Positions 10,670-23,769 are shown, counted from the stretch's first letter. The stretch is DNA of 64,000 nucleotides from Tomocerus qinae (GCA_020055645.1 CM034546.1:61752001-61816000); one strand, 5' to 3'. Translations and numbers: made by a program. The notes: a model not told the origin generated them from the sequence alone.

Positions 10670-12685
10670 AATTAAATACGATCAGAAACTATCGGCCACT
10701 CAGCTAGAAAATAAAATAAACAAAATAATATTAAATGGTGAAATGTTTTAAATATTATACTTACTTATGACTTAAGCTAACTAAAATAATAAATAATAAT
10801 GTTTTCAATTTTTAACCGCCATACGTTCAATTCAAATTTTGAGAGTTCAGTTCTTCACAATACTTCACAAAAGTTCTTCAGTAGTCCATTCCCAGTCACT
10901 CACAAGTGACAAGACACAAGACAGCAGGTGTGCAATGCAAGGGTATCATACATCATACAAAAGATAGAATATCAAATATTCAATCTACACGATGCGCGAT
11001 GGAAAGTCTATTTTAACAATCAGAGAATTATTTATTATTGTTTGTTTTTTATTATTAGCGATATAGAAATATCAAAATTTTAATTTTATAAAATGGTAAG
11101 CTACTGCTACATTAAGATTTTGAGTTGTAATATTACTATTGTGTATGAGGGGTTCACTTTTATTTGAAATCTTCATAGTGGCGCCAACAACGGTGAAAGT
11201 GTCTCAATTTTTTTATCTCCTTCCGCAATCCGCAGCCGTCCGGAATCCGCGTAGTCCGTTCCGTAATACTTTCCCCACATTCGGAACTCAATATCTAAAC
11301 GAAAAGTTAAAAATCTCTGATGATAACCACAGACTGAGATAAAAAGCAATTACTTTACCTACCTATAACTATAAATTATAACTATAAATTCAACTGCTAT
11401 GAGTAGAATTTGAACATAATAATTTCAAAGTTAAGGACGATATTATGTGCACCGAATTGCACTGAATTGAGCCGAATTGGACCGAATTGGACTGAATTGG
11501 ACCGAATTTGACTGAATTGGACCGAATTGGACTGAATTGAACCACAATGGGGCAAATTTAATAAAATACATGTTTTACATGAAAAACTAAGTTAAATAGT
11601 AACTTAATAGAGTGTTAATAAAAATGTGTTTACTGTATGTATACATATATAGTGCTAGGTTATAGTGCATTATAAGTATCAATTAGGTACAAACAGTGCA
11701 GTGGTCGGGAGTTAAACTGATTTAGTCAGTCGAGTTGCTACTGGACGGAACTTCAGTATTGATGTTAATGACAATGTTGCCATGGGTCTCATTGATAGTT
11801 AATTGCAGTCTAGTCAACTATATGAATCAATGACTGATTTAAGTAGAGGGAGGTTACATTTATTATTAATTATAACAGCTTCTGAAATTATTTAGAAGTG
11901 TCAAGCATTTCTTTAGTTATAGCACTGAGACAAACTCAATGCTTATATTTCGTGTGTGGGTGTAAATGTAATCGATTCATTCTCTTACATTTACATAGCT
12001 AACAAAGCGACAACGGGTTGTCCATAAATTTTAAAAGCCAAATCCAAGTATTTCTCACCTGTCGCCTATTAAATGTACATTGCAAATGATGTAGACACAA
12101 TGTCTCCACCTATTTTAGAATGACTTTTTACCATGCATCAAAGAACTGAAGATTAAATATTAATGGCAATATTGCATAATCCATAAGCATTCAGTAAAGC
12201 TGCCATTCATTCTGGTCTTCATATTAACAGCTAGCTGTGTCATTCAACCGCATATTATAGATGAGGTTACACAATGAACACAGTAAATACATAATTAAGA
12301 AAATATGATAAAATATTAAAGATAGTATTCCAAGAAAAATATCATTGTCCATCTTAAAGTTTACATAATAAAAATAATAAACATCCTTAAGAAACTGGTA
12401 AAGACTACAAACGACGTGATTAAAATATTCCCTGTCATACTAGATCACGTATATATAGATCAGACACCCTTACCTTGGTTACAGAGCTGCATTTTGCATT
12501 TTGCTTCTTAAGTAAAAAAGGCTGAATTAACTTCTTAACTTGACTGATTTAACTAGCTAAATAAATTTCTTAATTAAACCTCAGACCAATCTTAATTGCA
12601 TGACTTTTTGATTTTAACCCCATTGCTTTTAGAAATCTCATTCCTAACTTGAAAAATTTAGAATTGACAGAGGTGGGCAATAAAT
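10670..12685. other. Intergenic, about 2 kb, no gene seen
   Basis: Holds the 5' flank of zinc-finger gene 2 and the approach to the chemoreceptor relic. The only clear structure is the 10-bp tandem repeat at 11451-11543. Short frames such as 11139-11342 have no splice sites or recognisable motifs. Confidence 0.5.
11451..11543. repeat. 10-bp tandem repeat, ACCGAATTGG type
   Basis: About nine copies of A(C/T)(C/T)GAATTGG alternate between ACCGAATTGG and ACTGAATTGG, which gives a 20-bp higher-order period. It lies between genes and has no coding role. Confidence 0.8.
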
Positions 12686-14345
12686 ATGGGTAAACAGCCA
12701 ATAAAAACAGTTTTCCAAAATAAAATTGGAAATATTGTTCCAGAAAAAATCAAATCAGTCCGCCCATCAGACTTTAGAATGGTTTGGATTTTATTGCACA
12801 TTGCTATCCAACATCGGAGCATTCCCGATTAAGTTTAACCCATGCAGTAAATTATTCGAGCCATCAAACGCTTTATCTTAAGCTTATATTGGCTCTCCTC
12901 TTCTTCACAGTCTATGAGATTATTCAAATACGAAACAACATGAAAGAACACGGTATAAACACGGAGACCGTATTCATGATTATTATGGCTGCAGTTTATG
13001 TACTGGCTATGGTCATTACCTGCAATTTTAAAGCAAAGACAGCCGAAATTGTGTACGTGTTGAATCAATTTGCTTTGGATGGCTACTCTGCCATTCTAAA
13101 TGAAGGTACGATTTTTTTCATTGAATTAATTGATTGACAATTAACTTTCGAGAAATTATTTTTCTTTCAGGTTGGTCCAACGTCCATTCAAAAACTTACA
13201 AGATAATTCAAATCGTGGAAATCCTATTGTCAAAATGGATGCTACCATTTATGAATTTTGGTTTCTTCGTGTCTTGGTGTTTGCTATTCTTTGATGTAAA
13301 GGGGAAACAATCATTTGCAGCTATACTGGAAGATCTGGAATATTTTTCTCACGAAGACGATAAAAGAGACGTGGCATTCTTTACCATAACAATAATACAG
13401 ATTGTGGTGACAACATGGTGCATGGCCTGTGGTTTGACGTTGTTTATCTACACACTCATCTTTGCCACACGCCTTTCGTTTTATTTAATTGTCGTCAGGT
13501 TAGTAACATTATATGGATTTTTGATTTTTATGGCACATTTAAGCATGATTTTTATTGTTGATTTAGAATATATATAGAATTACGCATTAAGCTAATCCAT
13601 CCTCTTTAGTGAATTAATTAAATCGCATGAATGAAATAAGTCCTATTTTTAACTAAATAAAATCAGTTTAGATGTTTTACAATACCAATTAAATCAAAAG
13701 TCACTTTTTCTTGTAATTTTACATTGGCAAATACCATTTTTGGAATTCTGAGTATTAGTTATTAGAAATGAATTATCTAATTTCAAATTAGTGACCTATA
13801 GTTCTATTAAAGTGAGAATCTAAAAAAATAATTAAATGAAAAGAATTTTCCGGCAAATGGTAACATTCTTGAGTTTTAATGCATCACTTTAATTTGATTG
13901 TTTTCAGGACAAGTACTGCTGACGTTAAGGCAAAAATTGAATCCTTCAACGGACTAAAAATTCTAACAAAAGGCTTTTAATGACAGTTTACTGAAGTCAT
14001 TCCTACCTGTGTAATATATTTACAGTATCAGCGATGGCCGTTTTTGGGATTTTTTCTCTTATGAACATGATTAATTATTCCTGACCAATTTGATTTTCTT
14101 TGGTATTTTCTCTTTCAATTGTGTAATGTCTATCACTATTTTCTTGTTCACTTTATCTCTTTGCTGGAAAAATTCATGCGATACACTCCAAGAACTGCAA
14201 GACGAATATCAGTCAAAAACAAATCATCATCTTTATTACAGTAAAGTACTGACAACAGCTCTGCATTTGGAATTCGTTATGGAATATTCAGGGTCAAACA
14301 TAAACATGTTTTGGACTGCTATGACGCAATGCTCAACAATTTAGT
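12686..14345 (+). pseudogene. Gustatory-receptor-like chemoreceptor relic
   Basis: The start reads MGKQPIKTVFQNK up to a stop at about 12830; a neighbouring frame in the same stretch reads LLSNIGAFPIKFNP, a typical amino-terminal sequence of arthropod gustatory receptors, and a third frame continues with hydrophobic helices (12840-13105). The reading frame thus shifts at least twice. From 12840 splice sites work: exon ending 13105 (AAG|GTACG), exon 13171-13498 with two or three membrane helices, and exon 13908-13979, which ends in an early TAA. A further hydrophobic frame (14090-14344) follows but lacks the TYhhhhhQF signature of the last helix. The family encodes seven-helix ligand-gated channels of taste neurons. 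I read this as a dead member; unfound exons could alter that view. Confidence 0.55.
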
Positions 14346-16272
14346 AACTCTACTTGTCACCTAAACAAACAAAGTACATCAGTAATTAAAAAACATCTCT
14401 AACCGGGTATCATTTTATCAACATAATTTTTGCCTACTGCATAATTTTTGGAAGAAATCTTTTTTGGTAGTAGCGTCATTTATTTGTTTACAATACACAA
14501 GGCTTGACACAGGTAGGACGTATTATAATATTCAGCAATCTCAGCACACTCAGCATTGCTAATACAAAGTATGTATTCAGAAGTCTAAATTGTTAATACA
14601 AGTGTCAAGACATTGCACGTAATAATTGAAGAATCTATACAATCTTAAAAACATATACGCCTATATGCCAATCTTTTACCAACACAGTTTTAGCACCTTT
14701 TCGTCAATTAATTTTTTAAGAATATGACTTCTTTAGGGATATGTATAAATATTTTACATACAATTCATAATAGTGTATAACTGTATGACACATAATATGA
14801 TGTTCAACAGTTTCAACTTCAGCCTTCTTGATACAAGACAGACTTAGAGCAATATTAACGACCTACGCCTACTACTGCCTACGCAGATAATCAGTCATTC
14901 GGACACATATATATCCGAATAACTGATTATCGTGATGAATTGCATAAATGATAATCCCATTCATGACTACTAACAGTTAACTCGATGTGATAAAATTATA
15001 GTCTTTCTTCATGTAAGCTTACCAAGCACCGTCGTCACATTTGCTGTAACTAATATACCTACGTGCAATTGTACATAAATGTAGAAGACCAAATAATTGA
15101 TGACACAATAGTGATACTAAAATAAATTAATACTGAAAATCACACTCTTGTCAACATTTACGAATTTATATCTGATGGGTAACCATAGTCAAAGAAGAAA
15201 AATAAAAGTTATAGGTTTCTATTCCTGGGCTACAGCTAAGAACATAATATTCAAAACTTTAATGAAACTGACATTTCGCCTCAGCCTTACTCAATGTCAA
15301 TAATTTATAATAGACTTTAAAATATTATCTGTTTACATTGAGAGCCTTATACAGTGCAACATTGAATTGAAAAGCAATTTTCTCCAGAAGCCATGCACAG
15401 CAACAACAACTAAAAGTAACGTTTGCTTCGTTCACCTCTACAACAGAGAACTAAATACCGCAAACAGGTTTAGCCAAAGAGTAAACTCATTTCAAAGATA
15501 GCTAATAATCTCCAAAAGTGAAAACTCTCAAAAGAGTGTTTGTTGTTTGCCCATTTAGTTCTCTTCTTTCTCTGTCATTTGGGACAATATTTATTTATTG
15601 GTTTATTTTCTTGTTCTTTGTCATTGTCAGAAACGTCAAAGTGATCAGAGATAGGTCAGAACTTCAAATTTTTGTAATCGTAAGTTGGAAAAATCGTTAA
15701 ATTGTCAATATATATTGTCAACATAGTCAATAGTCAATAGTGTCAGATTCTAGTAGCGTTAGCAGTATTTTTACCGAAAATCGAGGTCTTACGAATGACG
15801 AAAAAGGGTAGATTCAAAGTTTGCAATGTCAATCTAATCTAGTTGTCCAATTGGTGGGATTTCTTGCATCTGGTGGCTTGGCTGTTGGCGAGTTAGCATA
15901 ATTATCTTGACAAAAGAAAGGTAAGCAGTGAAATAAAACTTGTTCTTTACTTTTGTGTCTTGGATAGTTTTATGTGGCAGTCTGTGATCTGAAGTATCAG
16001 CTGTCAGCAGAAATGTTAAAATTAACTGCACATCATTGCACTAAATTGTACATCTATGGATTTCCGATAAGTATCAAGTATTTGAAGTTTATTAAAATCG
16101 TTTTATTTACGTTACAGAAAAGACAACAGCAGAGACAGCAGTTAATGAATTTAAACAATTTCTGCCGATTGAAAATCAGTACTGTTCACCATCCACAAGG
16201 AGTAGAAATTGTATGACGTCAAAACTAGTGTCAGATTGAACAGCAGAGCCTTTTGATTTTGAGCATCATATA
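14346..16272. other. Intergenic, about 1.9 kb, no gene seen
   Basis: AT-rich sequence without supported genes. It contains the hairpin at 14886-14931 and, nearer its end, the promoter and 5' UTR of the REV7-like gene. Frames at 15518-15700 and 15974-16216 look like chance. Confidence 0.45.
14886..14931. repeat. Short near-perfect inverted repeat
   Basis: Arms of 18 bp (GATAATCAGTCATTCGGA and its complement, one mismatch) surround a 10-bp AT loop. It could be a small transposon footprint, or a hairpin in RNA; nothing nearby decides. Confidence 0.7.
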
Positions 16273-17689
16273 ATGGATTTGCCTTATTTGAATTTAAGCC
16301 CATCTAAGCTTAATAAGATAAGGGCACATGAAGCAAAATTGGCGAGATATCGAGCATTTGAAACCAAAGTGACGGATATGATTATTGAATTTTTAACAGC
16401 TGCGCTAACAATGATTTGTCGAGACAAGAATTTAGTACCTAATCTTGACGATGTATTTCGCTATGATTTTAAATTTGGTATACATATCCCGGTAAGTAAA
16501 ATAGTATAATGATTTAACTGAAACTTAGAATTGTGTGAAGTTGTGATAATTATTTAGATCTTTATCTAATCAAAACATTTTAGTGGTTTATTACATGGCG
16601 TGACCGATTTTACCTTTAAAATAATAGATTACCTTTATTATTTCTTTTAGACATTTCTTAATCCACAAGCTAAATTGTATATTGAGGGCATTGTGAAGAA
16701 AACTGTTGCTCTAATTCGTCAAAATGCTCTACATGCTTGTATTTTCCACGTCAAAGAAGCCAGATTGTATTGTCATCAGAGATTTGTGTTTAAAGTAGAA
16801 GGAGATTGGTCTATTTTGGAATGTAAAACTCGAGAGTAAGTGAAATGCAACAAGTAATATAATTCATCAAGATTTGTTTCTTCAATTTGAAGTAAAAAAA
16901 ATATTTTTGCTGATTGGCTTCATTTCATTTTCTTTTTGCAGTCCGTCAATTATTATGGAACGTCTGGAGAATCATTGCCACAACTGTTTGTTGAAGCTTA
17001 TGGCTATTCAACATGACCTAAAAGATTTACAATTTCCTCAATTCTCACGTTGGTCAATTTCTCTGGGGATACGAGAAGAGTTTATGTCAATACTTAAAGA
17101 AAATAACATACAAAATCCGTTTCAAACTGATCCCGATCATCACTTTCCTTGGAAGCGTACAGTTCGGCCATCAAAAAGTGATTTAGCTCAACAGTTAGAC
17201 AATTCAGTAAATTATGACAGCGAATCTCATCACCCACCACCATCCAGTAGTAATAGTAGTGATAGTTCTAATTCCGCTACGAGTGTAAAATTAAGTGATC
17301 ATTTAGTTCCAAAAGAGGATCCTCCACAAATGTCGTTAGGAAGTGTTGATCCTGTAGAAAAAAGCCGTGTAAATAATGAAAATGATAGTACAGTATTAAC
17401 TGATCATGTTAAATGTAAAGACGACGAAGTGATGATGGATCTCGATGAAATACTCAACAGTGATACTGATAAGGATAATTTTTCCAGCGAATCGTCTTCA
17501 TGGGGTGATGAAGACGATGGAGAGGAGGATGAGGATGAAGAGTCCGTGTTTTTAGTTCCAATATACTCCTTTAAAGTATTAGAAGGACTGGTTTTCAATA
17601 TATTTGCTCTGGATTATTCTGAGATTGTGGAAAAGCAAATGAAAGTACTAGGAGCAGATCAATTCTTAGCAAGCACTAAAGGTGCCTGA
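16273..17689 (+). CDS. MAD2L2: REV7/MAD2B-like HORMA-domain protein with acidic insertion
   Basis: Three exons, 16273-16491, 16651-16835 and 16942-17689, join in phases 0 and 2 to encode 383 residues. The start VTDMIIEFLTAALTMIC (33-49), the strand FKFGIHIPTFLNPQAKLYIEGIV, LQFPQFSRWSISLGIREEF (164-182), the FPW motif (203-205) and the final VPIYSFKVLEGLVF (340 on) line up in order with animal MAD2L2/REV7. That HORMA protein closes a 'safety belt' around partners such as REV3 in translesion polymerase zeta and shieldin in end protection, and also restrains APC/C. The usual length is about 210 residues; here about 134 residues rich in Ser, Asp, Glu and Asn (206-339) are inserted between FPW and the last strand, inside the belt region. 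The alignment is from memory of the family, not computed. Confidence 0.75.
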
Positions 17690-17987
17690 ATTTTAAGTGG
17701 TTATTAAAATATGTTGGAAATACAAAGTACCAGTAAGTCGTGCACAAATTGTGTATGCTAAAAACTTTAGAGGTAGAACAGCTAGGGATAAAAATATTTT
17801 TGGAGATTTGGTGATAAAACTTTCTAACTGAAAGATTGATGGATAAACTATAGTTATTTACTAACAACTATATTTAAAATCAATATTTTTCCAAAAAAAC
17901 AATTTATACATTATACATGTCTAATAACTTTTGCCTAGTCCACAATTTAAAAGTAAAAAATAGCGACTATAATACTTAACAAAAAAA
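17690..17987. other. 3' flank of the REV7-like gene
   Basis: No gene. The sequence runs to the left edge of the tandem duplication. Confidence 0.4.
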
Positions 17988-19463
17988 GGTACGGAAAAAA
18001 TGTTTTCCCTCTTTCAACGCCACTTAAGTTTTTCCAAACTTGTTTCTTGTTTCTCTTTTCTAAATACTATTTGATTAGAAGAATTAAAATTAAAACTTTC
18101 CCCGCTCAGAAAAATCCAAAACTAAAAGTCTTTTAAAAATTTTTTAATTGCTATCCCTTCCTCCTACTAATGTAGCGTAGAAAAGAAAGTTAATGAAGGC
18201 ATAATAAATGTAAGATAAAAAGTTTCTCCAAAAAGTGACAATTTGGTTCTAAAGCTGTTCTATTTAGTTTTACTTGTGATGTTACGTGTATAATGCGTGC
18301 ACAACTTATTGGTACTTTGTATATCATAATAAAGCATACAGGAGCAAGAGGAATGACCAGGAAGATGCGACTGAAGAGGCGGAGGAGACGTGATAGGCTA
18401 CTGTCTCCTAGTTGATTTTACTATTGATAAGAATTGTAATAATATAAATGTAGTCTCATTTTATATTTTATTCTGTCATAACTATGAATCCGCTATTTAA
18501 CTATCTTTTGTTCCTCATGAGACCTAAAACTACAAAATGCAAACTTAAATGCGTATTACAGAAAAAAATACTGTAAAATTAACCCGAGTATTATATATAT
18601 TAAATTATCATTCTAGTGAGTAAGCTAAATGTAATTTTAAAGATAATAAAAACTGAAGATTTAGTAAAATTTAAAATGTACCTATAAATAATTTGATTGT
18701 ACCTTAGTTAAATTTTTATCAGAAAGAGTTTTAGCCCGTGAACAATGTCGTTTTTAATGGAGAAACACGAAACGAAACGAAAAAATTGACATCTAAAATA
18801 TAGATCTAAAAAGAAAGATTAACTTGGCATTTAATAAAGTGTTTAGTTTCCCCTGATAGCTCTACAGATTAAAGTAGATCCACGTTCACGATTTTAATAT
18901 TCCAACAAGTTTTTTACAAATATGGTGTATGTATCTGGCAATACCATATAATTTGGGTTTTACCAAGAATGTTACCATTGTATAGTTTAGATACAAATCC
19001 CAGTTATTTGTTTTTGGGCTCCGGAAATAATTTTCCGCATTTTTTAATAGTAAATATCAAATTTTTGTGCCAAAATGCTAACATGATATTGTACATTATA
19101 TAATGTAATGCAATATTTATTAAATAAAACCTTCGTCTACTAATATTAGCAATAGATCACTGTCATTGCTATATTGACGTAAATTGTCCAATCACCAAAG
19201 CGTCAGTATTCAGTAATAATGTAAAGATTCATGCATTATGGCGAGCTTTTGATTATACAAAATTTTACAAAATAGTTACACAATGACACAGTTTAAGTAA
19301 ATGCTATTGTCACTTGAAGGTTGTATTTCCTATATATTGTATATAAAATTGGGTTTCCGGGGGGAGACACTAAAAATTGTAATTGTAGGAAATATTTTCC
19401 TGAAGTATTATCACAAATCAATAATATTCAATGTCCGGCGAAATACTCACTTCCCTGTTACCA

Positions 19464-19496
19464 TATATAAAAGGAGGATGAACTTTTGGTTCAGCA
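19464..19496 (+). promoter_or_regulatory. TATA box and TCAG initiator of crystallin-like gene 1
   Basis: TATATAAAAG at 19464-19473 is followed by GGTTCAGCATT with the initiator A at 19493, 29 bp downstream of the first T, the classic spacing. The same pair with the same spacing occurs in the second copy. The transcription start would be about 117 bp before the ATG. Confidence 0.75.
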
Positions 19497-19609
19497 TTCA
19501 TTCAACTATTAATCATCGGTTATCTAATCTACTCATAACTATATCATTGGGATACGGTTAACCGACCGACTACTTGCAACATCATTTGCGCTTCGTTTTG
19601 TTGTTAAAC

Positions 19610-20406
19610 ATGAGTCGTATATTATTAATCTGTGCTCTTTCCTTCGTGTGCTGCTGGGCTTATGAACAGGAATTTACCTACTACACTGACTCCAATTATA
19701 AAGGCGATTCGGTTACTGTAAAATCGAAAAGACCCGACTTAGTGCCTTTAGCCCCAGAGATTATTCAAAACCATAAATCATTTTGCTGGAAAGGACAGTA
19801 AGTAAAAATTTTTTAAACAGCAATTAATATTTCTAATTATCAGTTTATGATGATAAAAATATTTCCAAAATTAAAAATCGGGGTTAATTGATATGAAAAC
19901 ACTTGATTTATGATTAAATAATTTACATTGTCAATTATTTTGTATTTTAGTCTGAAATTTTATGATTTTTCAGATGGAAAACATTTACAGCAAAAAACTA
20001 TGCCAGGGAAGGAATCTATGAATCATTTTTCATTTCGCCTGGAACCTGCTATAACATTTCATCTACTACCATTGGCTCCATTCGCTATTTGGGTCCTGCT
20101 GACACCAACACTCAGAGCATTTCATTGTATGACGATAGTTTTCATCTTGGCAATGAAATCGTGATTGACAGTGCTTATGCATTCGTTCCATATACTCCTC
20201 AATCTCTGATCACAACGGCCTGGTCCAACTGGACATTGTACTCCGGGGCTAACTTCAACGGAACGGCGACATGCTACACATCAGCAACCGAGTACACTGC
20301 TTTGCACACGTTGAACTCAACTTTAGCTGCAATTAGATCTGTATTGAAAGGCTGCAACAGGAACATTGACGTCTATGTGCTTTCGAATGAAATAGGAAAG
20401 ATGTAA
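19610..20406 (+). CDS. Secreted beta/gamma-crystallin-like protein, copy 1
   Basis: Exon 1 (19610-19797) and exon 2 (19974-20406) join at ACA|GTAAG and TTTTCAG| in phase 2 to encode 206 residues. A signal peptide (MSRILLICALSFVCCWA) precedes four Greek-key-like repeats. The first reads FTYYTDSNYKGDSV, the third ISLYDDSFHLGNEIVI and the fourth WTLYSGANFNGTATCYT; repeats two and four end in GSIRYLG and AAIRSVLKGC. This is the two-domain beta/gamma-crystallin fold, which in secreted invertebrate proteins serves structural, calcium-binding or defence roles; the role here is unknown. I chose the second in-frame ATG because it starts the signal peptide directly; an ATG 36 bp upstream would add twelve residues. 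Confidence 0.8.
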
Positions 20407-20516
20407 TTTGTTATCTTAGCATTTTCTAAATCTGTAAATACTCCAAAAAGCATCGCTACGGATGTTAGATACAAAACTATTTATATGAATTGTATATTTA
20501 GATCTTAGGAATAAGT

Positions 20517-20522
20517 AATAAA
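20517..20522 (+). terminator. Polyadenylation signal of crystallin-like gene 1
   Basis: AATAAA about 110 bp after the stop codon; copy 2 has the same hexamer in the matching place. Confidence 0.6.
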
Positions 20523-21089
20523 TGTATAACGTTGTAAATGGTTTCGAATGTATTTTTAAATATTTAGTGGTGACTTAAAAACCCTTGCTGTTATTGTCTC
20601 TGACGTTGACATATACCACTGAACAGGTTAATAATCGAAGTTACGAATTCACTGTTCTTTTTGTTATTCTACCATAATTCCCTCATAGAACTAAAGTGCT
20701 AATTTCATAACTCAAGTTGAATGAAGGCAGTTTTCGTTAAAACTGATATTGCTACTTTTCCTTTAAATGGCTATTATATTCCATTGTCAACCTCAAAGTG
20801 GACATTGCTTGCATTACCAATAAGAATAATATCTAAATGTACTTTTAATATTTTTAAGGTACATAGTCAGATAGAGTGATAGAGTAAGATGAGCGTCTAA
20901 ATTTAGAAGTTGACATTGCATCTTGGTGCCTAAGCCAATTGATTCAAGGACCAGGAATTTCTGTGTCACTTGGCTGGTAATTTCTTGAAAATGTTAGTTA
21001 CTATGCTAGTTGAGTAGCGATGTTGTGAATTATAGTGAATACTATTACTATAGTAAATGTAAAATTCCATTTTGTTCTATTTGGTTCCA

Positions 21090-21692
21090 TTTTTTGGCTA
21101 ATAATGACCTCTCAAAGAGTTTAAGGGTCATGCTATGCATTAATATATCAACATTGATACATATATGAACACTCACAAAATCCCGAGATAATTCCAAAAA
21201 AATATGCATATTTCTGCATTTTAAAGGCTACCATGTCTCATCTATCATGTCGTTTGGTGTCATTTCAATGTTAGCACAGCAATAAGTAATACGTGTAGGC
21301 TGGCAATGAAATTTCAATATTAATGTCGCGGCCTTTATCCGTTAATCTTTACCGTTAATCCATGTATTAAGTATACATACACAAAATACACATGGCCAGG
21401 CAGGGGCCTACCTGTGTAATTGTGTATTAAATCGTATTCAGGTTACGGGTCACTGCACAATTAAAGGTGATTATAATAACCCTAGTTTGTGAATTCGAAA
21501 TAATTCCGTGTGCTTTTCTGATGACCGAATGACATCCAAACAAATGTTAGATGACAAAGGACAGAATTTAGTTTACAGAAATATGCATATTTTTCGGAAT
21601 TATCTCGCGATTTTGTGTGTTCATATACATTAATGTATTATTATATTATATGACCCTTAAACTCTTTTAGAGGTCTTTATTAGCCAAAATAA
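21090..21692. mobile_element. Fold-back element with about 120-bp inverted arms
   Basis: The left arm (21090-21217) and right arm (21575-21692) are inverted copies. Both include TTTTGGCTAATA, the AGAGTTTAAGGGTCAT string, a TATGAACAC-CACAAAATC-CGAGATAATTCC segment and AATATGCATATTTCTG at the inner edge. The central 350 bp has no frame. This is a MITE or fold-back DNA transposon; exact ends and target duplication could not be fixed. Confidence 0.75.
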
Positions 21693-21699
21693 TGCCTTT

Positions 21700-22242
21700 A
21701 GCGACATCGGGGTCCTTGTTAGCTTTCGATTGATACCTCAGACGATGAAATTCTACACAATAACAAGTTTTAACCCTTGACACCCAGCAGGGGTCACCGA
21801 AAGTGAAATACTTGTTATCCCCCAAAGTGTAGTTTTATATTCTCTTTAATTTGAACCGAGAAAATTTTCAAAATAACTTTTTATTTTTGTTAAAAACCCG
21901 AAAAAATCCACTTTTTGAAACTTTGCCGGGTCTTTTGAAATCAAAAAACTGAAACCTTACAGCTCTTTCAAAATACCTCTGTATATATACTTATGACGGG
22001 GCTCAATACCAACTTTCATCAAAATCCGTCCAGGGATTCAAAAGTTATTTTGCTTTCTTCCTTTTTAAGAGGTCTTTTTCATATAACTACTGACAGGGTC
22101 AAAAATGATTTTTTTCCCGAAAGTCGTTCCTATTGTCATTCCTCACATGTAGAGAGAAGAAAATGGCCTTTTGGAAGGCCATCGGGAAAACCATTTACCT
22201 ATATCAAATAAAATCTGCCAATTCTCATTCTCAATATTGTAG
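21700..22242. repeat. Dispersed repeat, partner of 26095-26300
   Basis: Non-coding repeat containing CCAACTTTCATCAAAATCCG and a TAACTACTGACAG-GTCAAAAATGATTTTTT-CCCGAAAG segment. The stretch 22080-22215 recurs in reverse orientation at 26120-26280, so it is a dispersed family and together the two flank the second crystallin unit. Confidence 0.65.
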
Positions 22243-23769
22243 CATGGTCCGGAAAAAATCTTTCCTCTTTTCATCGCCCCTTAAAATTTTCCAAAGTTGT
22301 TTATTGTTTTCCTTTTCTGTAATTGTTATATGATTGGAATTGAAATTAAAGGTTTTGCCGCTCAGAAAATCATAAACTAAAGACTCTTTGAATTTTTTAA
22401 ATTCCTATCTCTTCCCCCTACTAATGTAGCGTAGAAAAGAAAGTTAACGAAGGCATGAAAAATATAAGTTAAAAAGTTTTTCCAAAAGGTGACCGTTTGC
22501 GTCTAATACCTGTTCTATTTAGTTTTACTTGTTATGTTACATGGATAATGCGTGATGCGTGCACAAATTATTGGTAGGTACTCTTGTAATATTATAATAA
22601 AGCATACAAGAGCAAGAGGAATGACAAAGAAGGTGCGACTGAAGAGGCGGAGTTGTTTCAAGTTGATTTTACTATTAATTATAAAATTGCAGTATAAATG
22701 TAGTCGCATTTAATATTTTATTCTGTCAAAATTATGAATCTGTTATTTAACTAGTTTTTGTTCCTCGAGAAACCTAATACTACAAAATGAAAACTCAATC
22801 ATATGCGTATTACAGAAAAAGTTACTGTAAAATTTACACGAGTATAAAATATTAAACTGTACCATTCTAATGGTGGGCTTAGGCTTAATGTAATTTTCAA
22901 GAAAATTAAAAATTAAAGAATTATTAAAAAATGTTAAATGTGCGTATATTATTTGAATAGTAGTAAATTTTTATCAGAATAAGGGTTTTAACCCGTGAAC
23001 AATGTCGTTTTTTAATGGCATTGGTCACGAATCAATGGACATTAGACCAGAAAAGGAAAGTGATTTTGGCATTTAGTGAAAAGTGTTTAGTTTCTCCTGA
23101 CAGCTAAAAATTAAAGTTTATTCATGTCCACGGCTATAGTATTGAAGCAGGTTTTACAAATAATATGATGTTTGCATCTGTAAACAACTATGCCATACAA
23201 TGTATAGGTTTTTAATCAAGACTATTACCACCATAATATGCAATTTAGGTACAAATCCTAGTTAGTTAGTTTTTGGGCTCCGGAAATAATTTCTCTTTTA
23301 TAAATAGCAAGTATCAAATCTTTGGACCAAAATTAAAGGTAAGCTTGTTTTGTATTTGTATTGTATTGTATTATACATTATTTTAGTGTAATGCAATATT
23401 TATTAAATAAAACCTTCGTCTATTAATATTGGCAATAGATCACTGTCATTGCTATATTGACGTAAATTGTCATGTGTCTAACAAATGTCTGTCTACTCAC
23501 CAAAGTGTCCGTATTCAGTAATAATAATGTAAAAATTCCTGCATCATTGTTATGGCGTGTTTTTGATAATACAAAATTATACAAAATAGTTACACAATGA
23601 CACAGTTTAAGTAAATGCTATTGACACTGGAAGGTTTTATTTCCTGTATGTTGTACATAAAATTGGGTTTATGGGGGGAGCAACTAAAAACTAATTGTAG
23701 GAAATATTTTCCTGAAGTATTATCACAAATCAATAATATGTCCGGTTAATATCTACTTCCCTATTACCA

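Larger units (their letters stand above)
17988..20990 (+). repeat. Tandem duplication, copy 1 (crystallin-like gene unit)
   Basis: This 3.0-kb block matches 22243-25333 in order and direction: shared flank (ACGGAAAAAATG and CCGCTCAGAAAA), promoter, both exons, intron and 3' flank up to TGTGTCACTTGGCTG near 20970. Non-coding parts have diverged and carry many indels, while the exons are nearly the same. A 1.25-kb spacer of repeats separates the copies. Confidence 0.85.
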
